The position numbers and the translations under genes are program-made. The notes under the pieces are model-generated. The model worked only from the letters and a program-made list of their open reading frames with translations, searched no databases and had not been told where the DNA came from. 64,000 bases of DNA from Cupriavidus numazuensis (lineage in GTDB: Bacteria > Pseudomonadota > Gammaproteobacteria > Burkholderiales > Burkholderiaceae), in contig NZ_CAJPVI010000007.1 of NCBI RefSeq assembly GCF_905397435.1, positions 119,385-183,384 of the forward strand. Direction: 5' to 3'. This document shows positions 26,158 to 38,943 of the stretch, in pieces. Within the stretch, counting starts at the first letter, position 1; the number at the start of each line of letters is the position of its first letter.

Positions 26158-27534
26158 TCAGCACTCCACGATATTCACCGCCAGGCCGCCACGCGCCGTT
26201 TCCTTGTACTTGGTCTTCATGTCGGCGCCGGTCTCGCGCATGGTCTTGATGACCGAATCGAGCGACACGTAGTGCGTGCCGTCCCCGCGCAGCGCCATGC
26301 GCGCCGCGTTCACGGCCTTGACCGAGGCCATGGCATTGCGTTCGATGCACGGGATCTGCACCAGTCCGCCTACCGGATCGCAGGTCAGGCCCAGGTTGTG
26401 TTCCATGCCGATCTCGGCAGCGTTCTCGACCTGCTCAGGCGTGCCGCCGAGCACTGCGGCGAGCGCACCGGCAGCCATCGAACACGCCACGCCGACTTCG
26501 CCCTGGCAGCCGACCTCGGCCCCCGAGATCGACGCATTGAGTTTGTAGAGCAGGCCGATGGCACCGGCGGTCAGCAGGAAGTCGACCACGCCCTGGCGGT
26601 TGGCGCCGGGCACGAAACGGTCGTAGTAATGCAGCACGGCCGGGATGATGCCAGCCGCGCCATTGGTCGGCGCCGTCACCACGCGGCCGCCCGCGGCGTT
26701 CTCCTCGTTGACGGCCATGGCGTAGAGGTTGACCCAGTCCATCACGGACAGCGGATCGGACAACGTGCGCTCGGCGCGCTCCGTCAGGTTGCGGTACAGC
26801 TCGGGCGCACGGCGTCGCACCTTGAACGGCCCCGGCAGTTCGCCATCGGTGCGGCAGCCGCGCGCGACGCACGCCTGCATCACGTCCCAGATATGCAGCA
26901 GGCCGGCGGTGACATCTTCTTCGCTGCGCCAGACGAGTTCGTTTTCCATCATCAGCCGCGCGATGGACTTGCCGCTCGCGCTCGCCATCTCCAGCATGTC
27001 CTTGCCGCTGCGGAACGGATGCGGAAGTTGCTGCGCCGCGTTGAGTACCTGCGTGTTCGGCGCGCCCGCGGTCACGACGAAGCCGCCGCCGACCGACAGA
27101 TAGCGTGCCTCGCGCAGCGACGTACCCTGCGCGTCATACGCGTGGAACTTCATGCCGTTCGGGTGCTCGGCCATGGCTTCGCGCCGGTAGAAGGCAATGT
27201 GCTCTTTCTCGACGAACGGGATCGGGTGCCGGCCGAGCAACGACAGTGTTCGGCTCGCGCGCAGCGCATGCAGACGGCCGTCGACCGAATCGGGGTCGAT
27301 GGTATCGGGCGCTTCGCCCATCAGGCCCAGCATCACGCCCTTGTCGGTGCCGTGGCCCTTGCCGGTCGCGCCCAGCGAACCGTACAACTCCACGCGCACA
27401 CTGGCGACCTGCGGCAGCAGGCCGTCGCGCTCCAGGCCCTGGGCAAACATCAGGGCAGCGCGCATCGGGCCCACGGTGTGCGAGCTCGACGGGCCGATGC
27501 CCACCTTGAACAGATCGAAGACGCTGACTGCCAC
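26158..27534 (-). CDS. sdaA: L-serine ammonia-lyase, iron-sulfur-dependent
   Basis: This enzyme deaminates L-serine to pyruvate using a 4Fe-4S cluster. The 458-residue single-chain form starts [27 protein letters not shown], the beta-domain signature. The alpha domain has [37 protein letters not shown] and [20 protein letters not shown], which hold the cluster cysteines. The start codon is GTG with CAGGAG upstream. It lies 59 bp after the DUF421 gene and downstream of the riboswitch-controlled gcv genes, consistent with a glycine to serine to pyruvate route. Confidence 0.96.
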   Translation of the reverse strand: MAVSVFDLFKVGIGPSSSHTVGPMRAALMFAQGLERDGLLPQVASVRVELYGSLGATGKGHGTDKGVMLGLMGEAPDTIDPDSVDGRLHALRASRTLSLLGRHPIPFVEKEHIAFYRREAMAEHPNGMKFHAYDAQGTSLREARYLSVGGGFVVTAGAPNTQVLNAAQQLPHPFRSGKDMLEMASASGKSIARLMMENELVWRSEEDVTAGLLHIWDVMQACVARGCRTDGELPGPFKVRRRAPELYRNLTERAERTLSDPLSVMDWVNLYAMAVNEENAAGGRVVTAPTNGAAGIIPAVLHYYDRFVPGANRQGVVDFLLTAGAIGLLYKLNASISGAEVGCQGEVGVACSMAAGALAAVLGGTPEQVENAAEIGMEHNLGLTCDPVGGLVQIPCIERNAMASVKAVNAARMALRGDGTHYVSLDSVIKTMRETGADMKTKYKETARGGLAVNIVEC

Positions 27535-27593
27535 GGAAGTCTCCTGAAGTCGCGCGGTGCAGAGAATGGCGGGATCGGCAACCGATCCCTGGC

Positions 27594-28121
27594 TCAGACC
27601 GCTTCATCGTTGCCGGGCTTGCTCCAGATCGAGGTGCCTGGTGTGGCCGCGGCCGCTTGCTGGTGTTGCTTGACCGAAACGGTCCCGTCGGTTTCGAGAA
27701 TCGCGAAATGCACGTCGGCGACGCTGTTGCAGCCGGCATGGCGCAGCGCCTTGTTCAGGTCGTCGAAGCTGATGTGTTCACGGCGCATGATGTCCTGGTA
27801 CACCTTGCCGTCGTGGACCAGCAACTGCGGCCGGCCCTCGACGAGAATTTCCAGCTTGCGGCTGCGCCAGGTCACGTAGCCCAGTACCGCGTTGGCTGCC
27901 ACCAGCGTGACGGCCAGGATCAGGCCCGCCGTCACGGAGTTGTCCCCGGCGTTCATGGCGTTCTGCACGGCGTTGGAAAGCACCAGCAGCAGTACGAGGT
28001 CGAACGGCGTGAGCTGGCCGATCTGGCGCTTGCCCGACATCCGCAGCAGGGCCAGTACCGCGCCATACACAATCAGGCCGCGCAGCACGAACTCCCACCA
28101 TGGGGCACTGAGATTCCACAT
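27594..28121 (-). CDS. DUF421 (YetF-type) inner-membrane protein
   Basis: A 175-residue membrane protein with three hydrophobic segments (about 10-32, 42-58 and 63-85) and a cytoplasmic C-terminal domain. That domain shows the DUF421 hallmarks [29 protein letters not shown] and [19 protein letters not shown]. The function of this family is unresolved. It lies between gcvP and sdaA on the same strand with short gaps (104 and 59 bp), so it may be a passenger of the glycine-catabolic operon. Confidence 0.88.
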   Translation of the reverse strand: MWNLSAPWWEFVLRGLIVYGAVLALLRMSGKRQIGQLTPFDLVLLLVLSNAVQNAMNAGDNSVTAGLILAVTLVAANAVLGYVTWRSRKLEILVEGRPQLLVHDGKVYQDIMRREHISFDDLNKALRHAGCNSVADVHFAILETDGTVSVKQHQQAAAATPGTSIWSKPGNDEAV

Positions 28122-28225
28122 GCAGCCTCCGCTGTGCTGATGGCACCGCGAAGGGCGGCGCCTCTATGTCGAGCATAGCGCGCCCGTGGGACGGCCGTAA
28201 CCGGCCCACGGGGTGAGGGGCGGCC

Positions 28226-31156
<2,931 letters not shown>

Positions 31157-31259
31157 GGCAAGAACCTCGATGGGGGCGCGGTGGCAGGTGGTCAGCCATG
31201 CCGCCGCGCATCAATACAGTGGCCGGCCCATGCGCGGTGCAGGGCCGGCAGGCGTGGCG

Positions 31260-31640
31260 TCAGGCGCCGACGCTGGCCTTGTACGCGTCGGCCGACATCA
31301 GGCCGTTCACGTCGTCGGCGTTGGCCGGCTTGAGCTTGAACAGCCAGGCGTCGAACGCATCGGCGTTCACGCTTTCCGGCGCGGCCGTGGCGGCCTCGTT
31401 CACGGCGATCACTTCGCCGGCCACCGGGGCGTAGATGTCGGAAGCGGCCTTCACCGACTCCACCACGGCCAGCGCGTCGCCGGCGCCGACCGACTTGCCA
31501 ACTTCGGGCAGTTCCAGGAAGACGATGTCGCCCAGCGCGTCCTGCGCGTGGTCGGTGATGCCGATGGTCAGCGTGCCGTCGGCTTCGACGCGCACCCACT
31601 CGTGCGACTCGGTGTATTTCAGGTCAGCGGGGAAATTCAT
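31260..31640 (-). CDS. gcvH: Glycine cleavage system H protein
   Basis: GcvH carries the aminomethyl group on a lipoyl-lysine between the P and T proteins. The 126-residue product starts [17 protein letters not shown] and has the lipoylation site in [20 protein letters not shown], where the Lys of SVKAAS is modified. The start at 31640 is set by family length and CGGAGAACCCTC upstream; the longer frame is spurious. It is 105 bp from both gcvT and gcvP. Confidence 0.97.
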   Translation of the reverse strand: MNFPADLKYTESHEWVRVEADGTLTIGITDHAQDALGDIVFLELPEVGKSVGAGDALAVVESVKAASDIYAPVAGEVIAVNEAATAAPESVNADAFDAWLFKLKPANADDVNGLMSADAYKASVGA

Positions 31641-31745
31641 GAGGGTTCTCCGGGATTCAGATTTGTTCTTGGTTCGGGCGCCTGCCATCGGTCGATGGGG
31701 CAGGCGCGACGGGCGACCGTTGTGGCGAGCGGGAGCGTTGCCGCC

Positions 31746-32873
31746 TCAGCTCACGAGTGCCTTGCCATTACGCACAAACGGCAGTTTAACCACAGTCGCC
31801 GCGAGTTTGCGGTCGCGGATCTCTACCTGCACCGTGTCGCCGACCGCCACGCCCATCGGCAGGCGCGCGAAAGCGATCGATTGCGACAGCGACGGGCTGA
31901 AGGTACCGCTGGTGATTTCGCCATCACCGGCCGCGGTGATGACCTTCTGGTGAGCGCGCAGCACGCCGCCCTTGTCACGCAGGATCAGGCCCAGGAACTG
32001 CTGGCGCTGGCCGGCGGCGGCGAGCGTCGCCTTGCCGGTGAAATCACGCTCGCTCTGCAGGTCGACGGTCCAGGCGAGGCCGGCGTCGAGCGGCGAGGTG
32101 TTGATATCCATGTCCTGGCCGTACAGGTTCATGCCGGCTTCCAGGCGCAGCGTGTCGCGCGCGCCGAGACCGGCCGGACGCACGCCGGCGGCATCGAGCT
32201 TTTCCCAGACAGCCGCGACATTCTCGGCCGGCACCACGAGTTCAAAGCCGTCTTCGCCGGTGTAGCCGGTGCGCGCGACCATGATCTCGCCGATGGCCTT
32301 GTCCTGGACCACGACGGCGTTGAACGGCTTGAGGGCATCGGAAGGCTGCGTGGACGGGAAGGCGCTCCACACCTTGGTGCGCGCATTCGGGCCCTGCACG
32401 GCGACGATGGCCAGCGGCAGCGCGCCGGCCGGCGCGACATCGCCACGGCGCGGGGTGATGGTCACGCCGCTGCCGGTAGCGTCATTGCGCGCGCGGATCC
32501 ATTCGATATCGCCGAGCGCGGTGCTGGCGTTGATGACCAGGCGGAAGCTGTCCTCGGCGAAGAAGTAGACGATGAGGTCGTCGATCACGCCGCCTTTTTC
32601 GTCGAGCATGCACGAATAAAGCGCCTTGCCCGGCGTCTGCAGCTTGTCGACATTGTTGGCCAGCAGGCCACGCAGGAAGGCGCGCGTATTGGCGCCGTGC
32701 AAATCGACCACGCACATATGCGACACATCGAACATGCCGGCGTCGCTGCGCACCGCGTTGTGTTCCTCGATCTGGGAGCCGTAGTTGACCGGCATGTCCC
32801 AGCCGCCGAAGTCGACCATGCGGGCGCCGAGGGCGCGGTGGATGGCATTGAGGGGCGTGGCCTGGAGCGTCAT
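31746..32873 (-). CDS. gcvT: Glycine cleavage system T protein (aminomethyltransferase)
   Basis: GcvT transfers the methylene group to tetrahydrofolate and releases ammonia. The 375-residue product begins [34 protein letters not shown]. It has the folate-binding region [36 protein letters not shown] and a C-terminal barrel with [14 protein letters not shown]. The start at 32873 is preceded by GAGGA. Transcription comes through a tandem glycine riboswitch and a long terminator hairpin just upstream. Confidence 0.97.
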   Translation of the reverse strand: MTLQATPLNAIHRALGARMVDFGGWDMPVNYGSQIEEHNAVRSDAGMFDVSHMCVVDLHGANTRAFLRGLLANNVDKLQTPGKALYSCMLDEKGGVIDDLIVYFFAEDSFRLVINASTALGDIEWIRARNDATGSGVTITPRRGDVAPAGALPLAIVAVQGPNARTKVWSAFPSTQPSDALKPFNAVVVQDKAIGEIMVARTGYTGEDGFELVVPAENVAAVWEKLDAAGVRPAGLGARDTLRLEAGMNLYGQDMDINTSPLDAGLAWTVDLQSERDFTGKATLAAAGQRQQFLGLILRDKGGVLRAHQKVITAAGDGEITSGTFSPSLSQSIAFARLPMGVAVGDTVQVEIRDRKLAATVVKLPFVRNGKALVS

Positions 32874-32907
32874 GGGAATCCTCGGGGCAATCTCGGTTGC
32901 GAAAACG

Positions 32908-32975
32908 AAAAAAGGGTCATCCGCCGCAGCGCTTGCTTGGCCAATGGCTTCGCAATCCGCTGCGGCGGATGACCC
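32908..32975 (-). terminator. Riboswitch-associated intrinsic terminator upstream of gcvT
   Basis: On the minus strand, GGGTCATCCGCCGCAGCG pairs perfectly over 18 bp with CGCTGCGGCGGATGACCC across a 26-nt loop, and six U follow. It directly abuts the P1 stem of the second glycine aptamer (whose 3' strand ends at about 32976) and lies 34 bp before the gcvT start. It is very likely the expression platform of the riboswitch. Confidence 0.88.
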
Positions 32976-33200
32976 CTCTGTCCTCGATACCTGAGAGATT
33001 ACGAGTCGGATCCGGTGGACCCTCTCCTCGCGCGCCCCTTCGGTGGGCACGCTCGCCATCGATGGCGGGTGCCGCTCTCCAGAGTGCGGCATGCATTGTG
33101 TGCATGTTGCATGCCGATCCGAACGGTCCGTGGTGCCTGAGAGTTTTCGGGTGATACCCCTTCGGCGGCGCAAGATTGTGCGCGCTCTCCCGGTCGGATG
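32975..33200 (-). ncRNA. Tandem glycine riboswitch
   Basis: Two aptamers precede gcvT. On the minus strand, aptamer 1 runs from CCGGGAGAGCGCG (33193) through GCCGAAGGGGTATC to CTCTCAGGCACCACGGACCG. Aptamer 2 runs from CTCTGGAGAGCGGC (33084) through CACCGAAGGGGCGC to CTCTCAGGTATCGAGGACAG. The repeated GGAGAG, CCGAAGGGG and CTCTCAGG blocks are the conserved glycine-aptamer core. Glycine riboswitches before gcvT are usually on-switches, turning on glycine cleavage when glycine is abundant. Confidence 0.93.
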
Positions 33201-33261
33201 CGCGCAATGTACGGGAGGGCCCTGCCTTTGTCAACGCGGGGCCCGCCCGTCTTAGCGGGCA

Positions 33262-33495
33262 TTAGCGGCGATGGTTGTCGTCCGTCACCACGTTGCCGAC
33301 CACACCGCCCAGCGCGGCGCCGCCCAGCGTACCTACCGCACTGCCGTTGGTCAGCACGGCACCGCCGACACCACCGGCCGCCGCGCCGATGGCCGTATTA
33401 CGTTGCTTCGGCGTCATGTCCGCACAACCGCTCGCAAGGGCCGCGACGGCCACGCCGACCAGTGTCGCTTTGGAAAGGGCTCGTAGGGTTTTCAT
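33262..33495 (-). CDS. OsmB-like glycine-zipper lipoprotein
   Basis: A 77-residue lipoprotein. The signal ends with the lipobox LASGC (VAVAALASGCADMTP), then a Gly-rich two-helix hairpin AIGAAAGGVGGAVLTNGSAVGTLGGAALGGVVGN and a charged tail NHRR. Similar proteins are small osmotically inducible lipoproteins. The ATG at 33495 gives normal family length; the longer frame has no signal. It reads toward the gcv riboswitch but ends before it. Confidence 0.82.
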   Translation of the reverse strand: MKTLRALSKATLVGVAVAALASGCADMTPKQRNTAIGAAAGGVGGAVLTNGSAVGTLGGAALGGVVGNVVTDDNHRR

Positions 33496-33750
33496 GATTT
33501 GGCTCCGAAAGTGACTCAAATACGTGTGGACGGGAGATCCCGCCATATTTGTTAGAGGCAGCAGGACAGGGCCGGTTTTAGGACTTACCAAGTGTTACTT
33601 TCGCAACAACTTGGGCCGTGAAATAGCGATTTCCGCTGACTGATCCGACCTTGGAGAGCGTGTTAGCATGGTCAGCTTTGCGCCCCACGCCTGCATGTTG
33701 CGTACAGGGCGCCTGCGTCGCCCCCTTCACGCCTACTCCCTTCCCCGCGC

Positions 33751-35850
33751 ATGACTCACGGCCTCAACGCTGCCCAATCCGAAGCCGTCCGTTACCTGGA
33801 CGGACCCTGCCTCGTCCTCGCTGGCGCGGGTTCGGGCAAGACGCGCGTGATCACGCAGAAGATCGCCCACCTGATCGAAGACAAGGGCTTCGAGCCGCGC
33901 CATATCGCCGCTGTCACCTTCACCAACAAGGCGGCCAAGGAGATGCAGGAGCGCATCGGCAAGCTGATGGAAGGCAAGACCACGCGCGAGGGCAAGCGCC
34001 TGCCGCTCAAGCAACTCACGGTCTGTACCTTCCACTCGCTCGGCGTGCAGATCCTGCGCATGGAAGCCGAGCACGTGGGCCTCAAGCCGCAGTTCTCGAT
34101 CATGGATTCGGACGACTGCTTCGGCCTGATCCAGGAGCAGCTGGGGACGACCGACAAGAAGCTGATCCGCGGCGTGCAGAGCACCATCTCGCTGTGGAAG
34201 AACGGCATGGTCGATCCCGAGGCAGCGATCGCCCAGGCCGCCAATGCCGACGAACACCAGGCCGCGCTGGTCTACCGCAACTACGTGGCCACGCTGAACG
34301 CCTACCAGGCGGTGGACTTCGACGACCTGATCCGCTTGCCCGCCGAACTGTTCGCGCGCAACGAGACGGTACAGCTCAAGTGGCAGAACCGCCTGCGCTA
34401 CTTCCTGGTCGACGAGTACCAGGACACCAACGCGTGCCAGTACCAGTTGCTAAAGCTGCTGGCCGGCGGTTCGCACCTGCGCGCGCCGGCGTTCACCGCG
34501 GTGGGCGACGACGACCAGGCCATCTACGGCTGGCGCGGCGCCACGCTCGACAACCTGCGTCTGCTGCAGACCGATTTCCCCGACCTGAAGGTCGTCAAGC
34601 TCGAGCAGAACTACCGTTCCACGGTGCGCATCCTGGAAGCGGCCAACGCGGTCATCGCCAACAACCCGAAGCTGTTCGACAAGAAGCTGTGGAGCGAGCA
34701 CGGCATGGGCGACCCGATCGCCATCAATCCGATGAACGACGAGGAGCACGAGGCCGAGTCGGTCGTGTTCCGCCTGTCCGCGCACAAGTTCGAACGTCGC
34801 GCGCAGTTCCGCGATTACGCCATCCTGTACCGCGGCAACCACCAGGCACGGCTGTTCGAACAGATCCTGCGCCGCGAGCGCATTCCCTATGTGCTGTCGG
34901 GCGGCCAGAGCTTCTTCGACAAGGCCGAGATCAAGGACATCTGCGCTTATCTGCGGCTAATCGCCAATCCGGATGACGATCCCGCATTCATCCGCGCGAT
35001 CACCACGCCGCGCCGCGGCATCGGCAATACCACGCTCGAAGTGCTGGGCACGTTCGCGGGCCAGGCCAAGGTTTCGTTGTTCGAGGCCGCGATGATGGGC
35101 GGCATCGAAGCCAAACTGCAGCCGCGCCAGCTCGAGCCGCTGCGCGTGTTCTGCGAATCGATGGTCCGACTGGCAGACCGCGCGGCGAAAGACCCGGCCA
35201 CTGTGGTGCTCGATGACCTGATGGAAGGCATCCACTACGAAGCCTATCTCTACGACGCCTTCGACGAACGCCAGGCCCAGTCGCGCTGGACCAACACGCT
35301 CGAATTCCTCGACTGGCTCAAGCGCAAGGGCACCAAGCCCGAGGCGGAAGGCGAGGGCGAGGCAACCGGCTTCGACAAGGTCGACGGCTTCGGCGACGAA
35401 GGCAAGAACCTGCTCGAACTGACCCAGACCGTGGCGCTGATGAGCATGCTCGAAGGCCGCGAAGAAGATCCCGATGCAGTGCGCCTGTCAACGCTGCATG
35501 CGTCGAAGGGGCTCGAATATCCGCACGTGTTCCTGGTCGGCGTGGAAGAGGGCATCCTGCCCCATTGCCGCGAGGACGAGGACATGGGCGACGAGAAGAT
35601 CGAAGAAGAACGGCGCCTGATGTACGTGGGTATCACGCGTGCGCAGCGCAGCCTGCATATCAGTTGGTGCAAGAAGCGCAAGCGCGCGCGGGAAACCTAC
35701 TCGTGCGAACCGTCGCGGTTCATCGGCGAGATGAAGCTGGAAGAGGCGCCGGCGCCAAAGGACGAGATGCCGGCGATGAGTCCCAAGGACCGGCTTGGCG
35801 CACTGAAGGCGCTGCTCGGCAACGGCGGCGGCAAGGTCGCGCCGGGCTGA
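33751..35850 (+). CDS. rep: ATP-dependent DNA helicase Rep (UvrD/Rep superfamily 1)
   Basis: A 3'-5' helicase of 699 residues that helps forks pass protein roadblocks. Motifs run in order: MTHGLNAAQSEAVRYLDGPC with the Q motif, Walker A LAGAGSGKTRVITQKIAHL, motif Ia FTNKAAKEMQERI, CTFHSLGVQIL, DEYQDTN (motif II), GDDDQAIYGWRGA (motif III), QNYRST (motif IV), LSTLHASKGLEYPHVFLVG (V), and EERRLMYVGITRAQRSL (VI). The N-terminus resembles E. coli Rep more than UvrD. The start lacks a clear ribosome site. It is followed by a terminator at 36010. Confidence 0.94.
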   Translation: MTHGLNAAQSEAVRYLDGPCLVLAGAGSGKTRVITQKIAHLIEDKGFEPRHIAAVTFTNKAAKEMQERIGKLMEGKTTREGKRLPLKQLTVCTFHSLGVQILRMEAEHVGLKPQFSIMDSDDCFGLIQEQLGTTDKKLIRGVQSTISLWKNGMVDPEAAIAQAANADEHQAALVYRNYVATLNAYQAVDFDDLIRLPAELFARNETVQLKWQNRLRYFLVDEYQDTNACQYQLLKLLAGGSHLRAPAFTAVGDDDQAIYGWRGATLDNLRLLQTDFPDLKVVKLEQNYRSTVRILEAANAVIANNPKLFDKKLWSEHGMGDPIAINPMNDEEHEAESVVFRLSAHKFERRAQFRDYAILYRGNHQARLFEQILRRERIPYVLSGGQSFFDKAEIKDICAYLRLIANPDDDPAFIRAITTPRRGIGNTTLEVLGTFAGQAKVSLFEAAMMGGIEAKLQPRQLEPLRVFCESMVRLADRAAKDPATVVLDDLMEGIHYEAYLYDAFDERQAQSRWTNTLEFLDWLKRKGTKPEAEGEGEATGFDKVDGFGDEGKNLLELTQTVALMSMLEGREEDPDAVRLSTLHASKGLEYPHVFLVGVEEGILPHCREDEDMGDEKIEEERRLMYVGITRAQRSLHISWCKKRKRARETYSCEPSRFIGEMKLEEAPAPKDEMPAMSPKDRLGALKALLGNGGGKVAPG

Positions 35851-36009
35851 CACCCTGGCAGGCAACATTCACGATACAAAGCGCTACCAGCGCGACATGA
35901 CCGCCGCGATGGCGCGGATCTAAGATTTCCTTGCGTCGGCGCGGTTTGTCCTGTGCCGGCGCGCCAAGTGGTGACGCTTGGTTCTTCCCTACCATTTTTT
36001 CCACGTTGA

Positions 36010-36044
36010 GCCCCCTGTGCGGTTGCATTGGGGGCGCTTTTTTT
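36010..36044 (+). terminator. Putative terminator downstream of rep
   Basis: A 6-bp GCCCCC/GGGGGC stem with a 14-nt loop is followed by a 7-T run, 160 bp after the rep stop. Confidence 0.6.
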
Positions 36045-36325
36045 GGGAATGTCGTATGTCGTGCCTGGCGGCCGCCGCTATACGAAGTTGTGCCGTGCAC
36101 GTCCCGACTAGGACGTGCGCGCAGCGCAGCCGAAGGCGTCCCGCCACTGATCTGATTGAAACGCTGTACCCGAGTCCGTCTTGGGGATCGTCCAAAAGCC
36201 GTGCCGCGTGAGGCACAGGTTCTGACTCACATGGCGTAGCAGGGTCGAACTACTGACCAACGTGGCAGGCGTCCAAAGCCGTTTGAACCACTGCCGCCGT
36301 GGAATTGATGCCAGCGGCTAGCGAC

Positions 36326-36410
36326 GCGTTCTTTGGTTACTTTCTGTCGCTTGGACAGAAAGTGACTCGCCGGCTACGCCGGCGAAACAGCGGCGCCCGC
36401 CAAGAGCAAA
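36326..36410 (+). repeat. Dispersed palindromic repeat, copy 1
   Basis: This roughly 85-bp element matches the reverse complement of 63870-63960 with few differences. It carries two hairpins: ACTTTCTGTC/GACAGAAAGT with loop GCTTG, and CGCCGG/CCGGCG with loop CTACG. Differences between the copies in the first stem are compensatory. It lies at the 3' end of the Spy-like gene. Confidence 0.8.
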
Positions 36411-36422
36411 CACCCATCACCC

Positions 36423-36911
36423 TCAAGGCTCCACCCCCGGCCCGTGGCCACCATCCCGCCGTGAAGGCACTCCCACTCCGCCAGGCGGCAACCCAAGCCA
36501 CCGCGCCACCTCAGGCATCCCCCGCAACCGCCTCCGCTGCCCTACCTCCAAACTATCATCCAACGCCAGCCACTGCTCCCGCACGCTCCGACGATCCTGT
36601 TCGAGCGCGTCATGCATCCGGTCAAGCGCCTGCAGCCGCGGCCGCAGCGGCGCGTCTGGCGACGGATCGCCCGCCTCCCTCACGAACCGCGCCCGCAATT
36701 CCAGCGCATGGGCATGCGCTTCCCGACTGGCAGCGCTGGCAGCCTGCAAGAGTTTCAACTGCGCCGGCGTGAGCGACAGCGCCTCGACCGGCCCAGCCGG
36801 GGGCGGTGGCGGCGCTACAGGCGCAGCCGTTACCGGAACAGCAAGCAAGGTGGCACTGCCCATGACGGCAGCGCAAATCAACACACGCATACGCGTGATC
36901 GGCAAGGACAT
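36423..36911 (-). CDS. Spy/CpxP-like periplasmic protein
   Basis: A 162-residue exported helical protein. The signal peptide MSLPITRMRVLICAAVMGSATLLAVPVTAA is followed by a proline stretch (PVAPPPPPAGPVEAL). Long amphipathic helices then carry LSLTPAQLKLLQAASAASREAHAHALELRARF and LQALDRMHDALEQDRRSVREQWLALDDSL, resembling the LTXXQ-type chaperone fold of Spy and CpxP. GGAG precedes the ATG at 36911. It is divergent from a two-component system, as CpxP is from CpxRA, so a sensor-modulator role is plausible but inferred. Confidence 0.72.
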   Translation of the reverse strand: MSLPITRMRVLICAAVMGSATLLAVPVTAAPVAPPPPPAGPVEALSLTPAQLKLLQAASAASREAHAHALELRARFVREAGDPSPDAPLRPRLQALDRMHDALEQDRRSVREQWLALDDSLEVGQRRRLRGMPEVARWLGLPPGGVGVPSRRDGGHGPGVEP

Positions 36912-37130
36912 GGCGATCTCCTGGTTGTGGATAAAGTGATGCACCCACCATGCTAGGGACGCCCGTGCCGACAAGCTTGCCGGCTTGGTTTCGGGCAGGC
37001 ACGCCTGTGTATCCGACTTGATACAAAGGCGCCACAGGGCCGGCATGTCGAACTGGTAAAGTGGTCGGCCGCTTTACCCTGTGGCCGGCACTGTCATCGC
37101 CGGCTCGTGCCCGCATCGCCACACCGCCTC

Positions 37131-37862
37131 ATGGATTTCGCTCCCAACCTTCCGATTCGCCTGCTGGTCGTTGATGACGACCCACAGATCCGCACCATGC
37201 TCGCCGAGTACCTGTCCACCTTCGGCATGCAGGCCGACGGCGTCGAAGGCGGTGCGCAGATGCGGCGGGCCATGAGCGCTGGCGACTATGACATGGTCAT
37301 CCTCGACCTGTCGCTGCCCGGCGAAAGCGGCCTGGACCTGTGCCGCGAGCTGCGCGCGCAGACCGACGTCGCGGTGATCATGCTGACCGCGCGTGCCGAA
37401 CTGGCCGACCGCGTTGTTGGCCTTGAAGTGGGGGCGGACGACTACGTCACCAAGCCGTTCGAGATGCGCGAACTCGTGGCCCGCATCCACACGGTGCTGC
37501 GCCGCAGCCGCGGCGACGCCCGCCGTGCGACGGCAACACCGGGCGGCCATGAGGTCCGTTTCGGCACCTGGCGGCTCAACACGATGCTGCGCCAGCTTGT
37601 CGATGGCGATGACGTGGTGGTACCGCTGTCCAATGCCGAATTCCGCCTGCTGCTGACCTTTGTCGAGCATCCGAACCGCGTGCTCGACCGCGAGCTGCTG
37701 ATCAACCAGGCGCGCGGACGCGGCCTCGATGTGTTCGATCGCAGCATCGACCTGCTGGTGTCGCGGTTGCGCCAGAAGCTGCGCGACGATCCGCGCGACC
37801 CCGTACTGATCCGCACCGTGCGCGGCGAAGGCTACGTGTTCACCACGACGCCGGAACGCTGA
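37131..37862 (+). CDS. OmpR-family response regulator
   Basis: A 243-residue transcription regulator. The receiver domain (IRLLVVDDDPQIRTMLAEYL) has acidic residues DDD near the start, phospho-acceptor Asp about residue 59 in MVILDLSLPGESG, and the conserved Lys in DDYVTKPFEMRELVAR. The C-terminal winged helix spans about 140-240 (LSNAEFRLLLTFVEHPNRVLDRELLI, DRSIDLLVSRLRQKLRDDP, IRTVRGEGYVF). A GTG at 37107 could add eight residues. It lies 4 bp before the kinase gene and divergent from the Spy-like gene, which is its likely target. Confidence 0.93.
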   Translation: MDFAPNLPIRLLVVDDDPQIRTMLAEYLSTFGMQADGVEGGAQMRRAMSAGDYDMVILDLSLPGESGLDLCRELRAQTDVAVIMLTARAELADRVVGLEVGADDYVTKPFEMRELVARIHTVLRRSRGDARRATATPGGHEVRFGTWRLNTMLRQLVDGDDVVVPLSNAEFRLLLTFVEHPNRVLDRELLINQARGRGLDVFDRSIDLLVSRLRQKLRDDPRDPVLIRTVRGEGYVFTTTPER

Positions 37863-37866
37863 AGCC

Positions 37867-38943
37867 ATGGCCCGCTTCGCGCGCTACGACTCGATGTTCC
37901 TGCGGCTGTTCCTGGTCATGGCCGCGATCATGCTGTGCGTGCACCTGCTCGGCGTGACCGTGATCGAAAGCCTGTTTCCGCGACCCGGCGGGCGCCATGT
38001 CCCGCATGAGGTGCGCGGCAATCCGCCACCCGGACCGCCTGGCCCGCCGCAGGAGGGTCGCCCGCCACCGCCGCCGCCCGGACCGCGCGGAATCTGGCCA
38101 CCGCATCTCGGCATGCTGTTCCAGCTGGCCGCCATTGTGGCGGCATCGTGGGCCGGCGCACGCATCCTGGCGCGCCCCGTGCAGCAACTTGCGAGTGGAG
38201 CAGGGCGCCTCGCCCAGGACGTGCACGCGCCGCCGCTGGACGAGCACACCGGTCCGGCCGAGGCGCGCGAGGCCGCGCAGGCGTTCAACCATATGCAGCA
38301 GCGCATCCGCATGCAGCTGGCGCAGCAGTCGCGCTTCCTGGCCGCGGTCTCTCACGACCTGCGCACGCCCCTTACGCGCATGAGCCTGCGCATCGAGGGA
38401 ATTGCCGACAACCCGGTGCGGTACCGGCTGCGCCAGGATCTGGCCGAGATGAACGGGCTCATCGATTCCACGCTGTATTACCTGCGTGACCGCGACGAGG
38501 CCGCCGGTCTGCGCCAGCGCGTCGACGTGCTGGCGCTGCTGCAGGCGGTCGTGGACGACGCCGCCGAGCTCGGCCACGAAGTGTCGCTGACCGGGCAGGC
38601 GGCGCCGCTGCTGGCTTATCCGGCAGAGTTGCGGCGCGCCGTGGTCAATCTCGTGGAAAACGCGCAGCGCTACGGCGAGCGCGCACACATTGTGCTGACC
38701 GACAGCGCGCAGCGCGTGCGGATCGATATCTGCGACGAGGGCCCGGGCATTCCGCCCGAAGAGCTGGCGCGCGTGCTGGAGCCGTTCTACCGGCTCGAAT
38801 CGTCGCGCAGCCGCGCCACCGGCGGCGTCGGCATGGGCTTGTCGATCGCGGCTGACATCGTCGCGCGCCACGGCGGCGAATTGACGCTTGCCAACCGCGA
38901 GGCAGGCGGCCTGCGCGTGCGCATCGACTTACCGCGCGCCTGA
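37867..38943 (+). CDS. Sensor histidine kinase with a proline-rich periplasmic loop
   Basis: A 358-residue inner-membrane kinase. TM1 is about residues 11-35, and the periplasmic loop of roughly 45 residues (38-82) is almost half proline, including a six-proline run. TM2 is about 83-103, then HAMP, then an H-box AAVSHDLRTPLTRM with His near residue 163. An N-box NLVENAQRYGE and G-boxes DEGPGIPPEEL and GGVGMGLSIAADIV follow. It is cotranscribed with the response regulator. The last 15 bp overlap the convergent binding-protein gene. Such a short loop may sense through a partner such as the Spy-like protein. Confidence 0.92.
   Translation: MARFARYDSMFLRLFLVMAAIMLCVHLLGVTVIESLFPRPGGRHVPHEVRGNPPPGPPGPPQEGRPPPPPPGPRGIWPPHLGMLFQLAAIVAASWAGARILARPVQQLASGAGRLAQDVHAPPLDEHTGPAEAREAAQAFNHMQQRIRMQLAQQSRFLAAVSHDLRTPLTRMSLRIEGIADNPVRYRLRQDLAEMNGLIDSTLYYLRDRDEAAGLRQRVDVLALLQAVVDDAAELGHEVSLTGQAAPLLAYPAELRRAVVNLVENAQRYGERAHIVLTDSAQRVRIDICDEGPGIPPEELARVLEPFYRLESSRSRATGGVGMGLSIAADIVARHGGELTLANREAGGLRVRIDLPRA

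Larger units (their letters stand above)
35851..36422. other. Convergent intergenic region between rep and the Spy-like gene
   Basis: About 570 bp without a supported gene. It holds the putative rep terminator and, at its right end, a dispersed repeat (36326-36410). The open frames seen here run through the repeat and have no family signature. Confidence 0.5.

Noticed and set aside
36299..36772. 157-codon frame over the repeat and antisense to the Spy-like gene
   Set aside because: It runs through the dispersed repeat and opposite a gene with a clear signal peptide; Pro/Ala-rich composition is a shadow effect.
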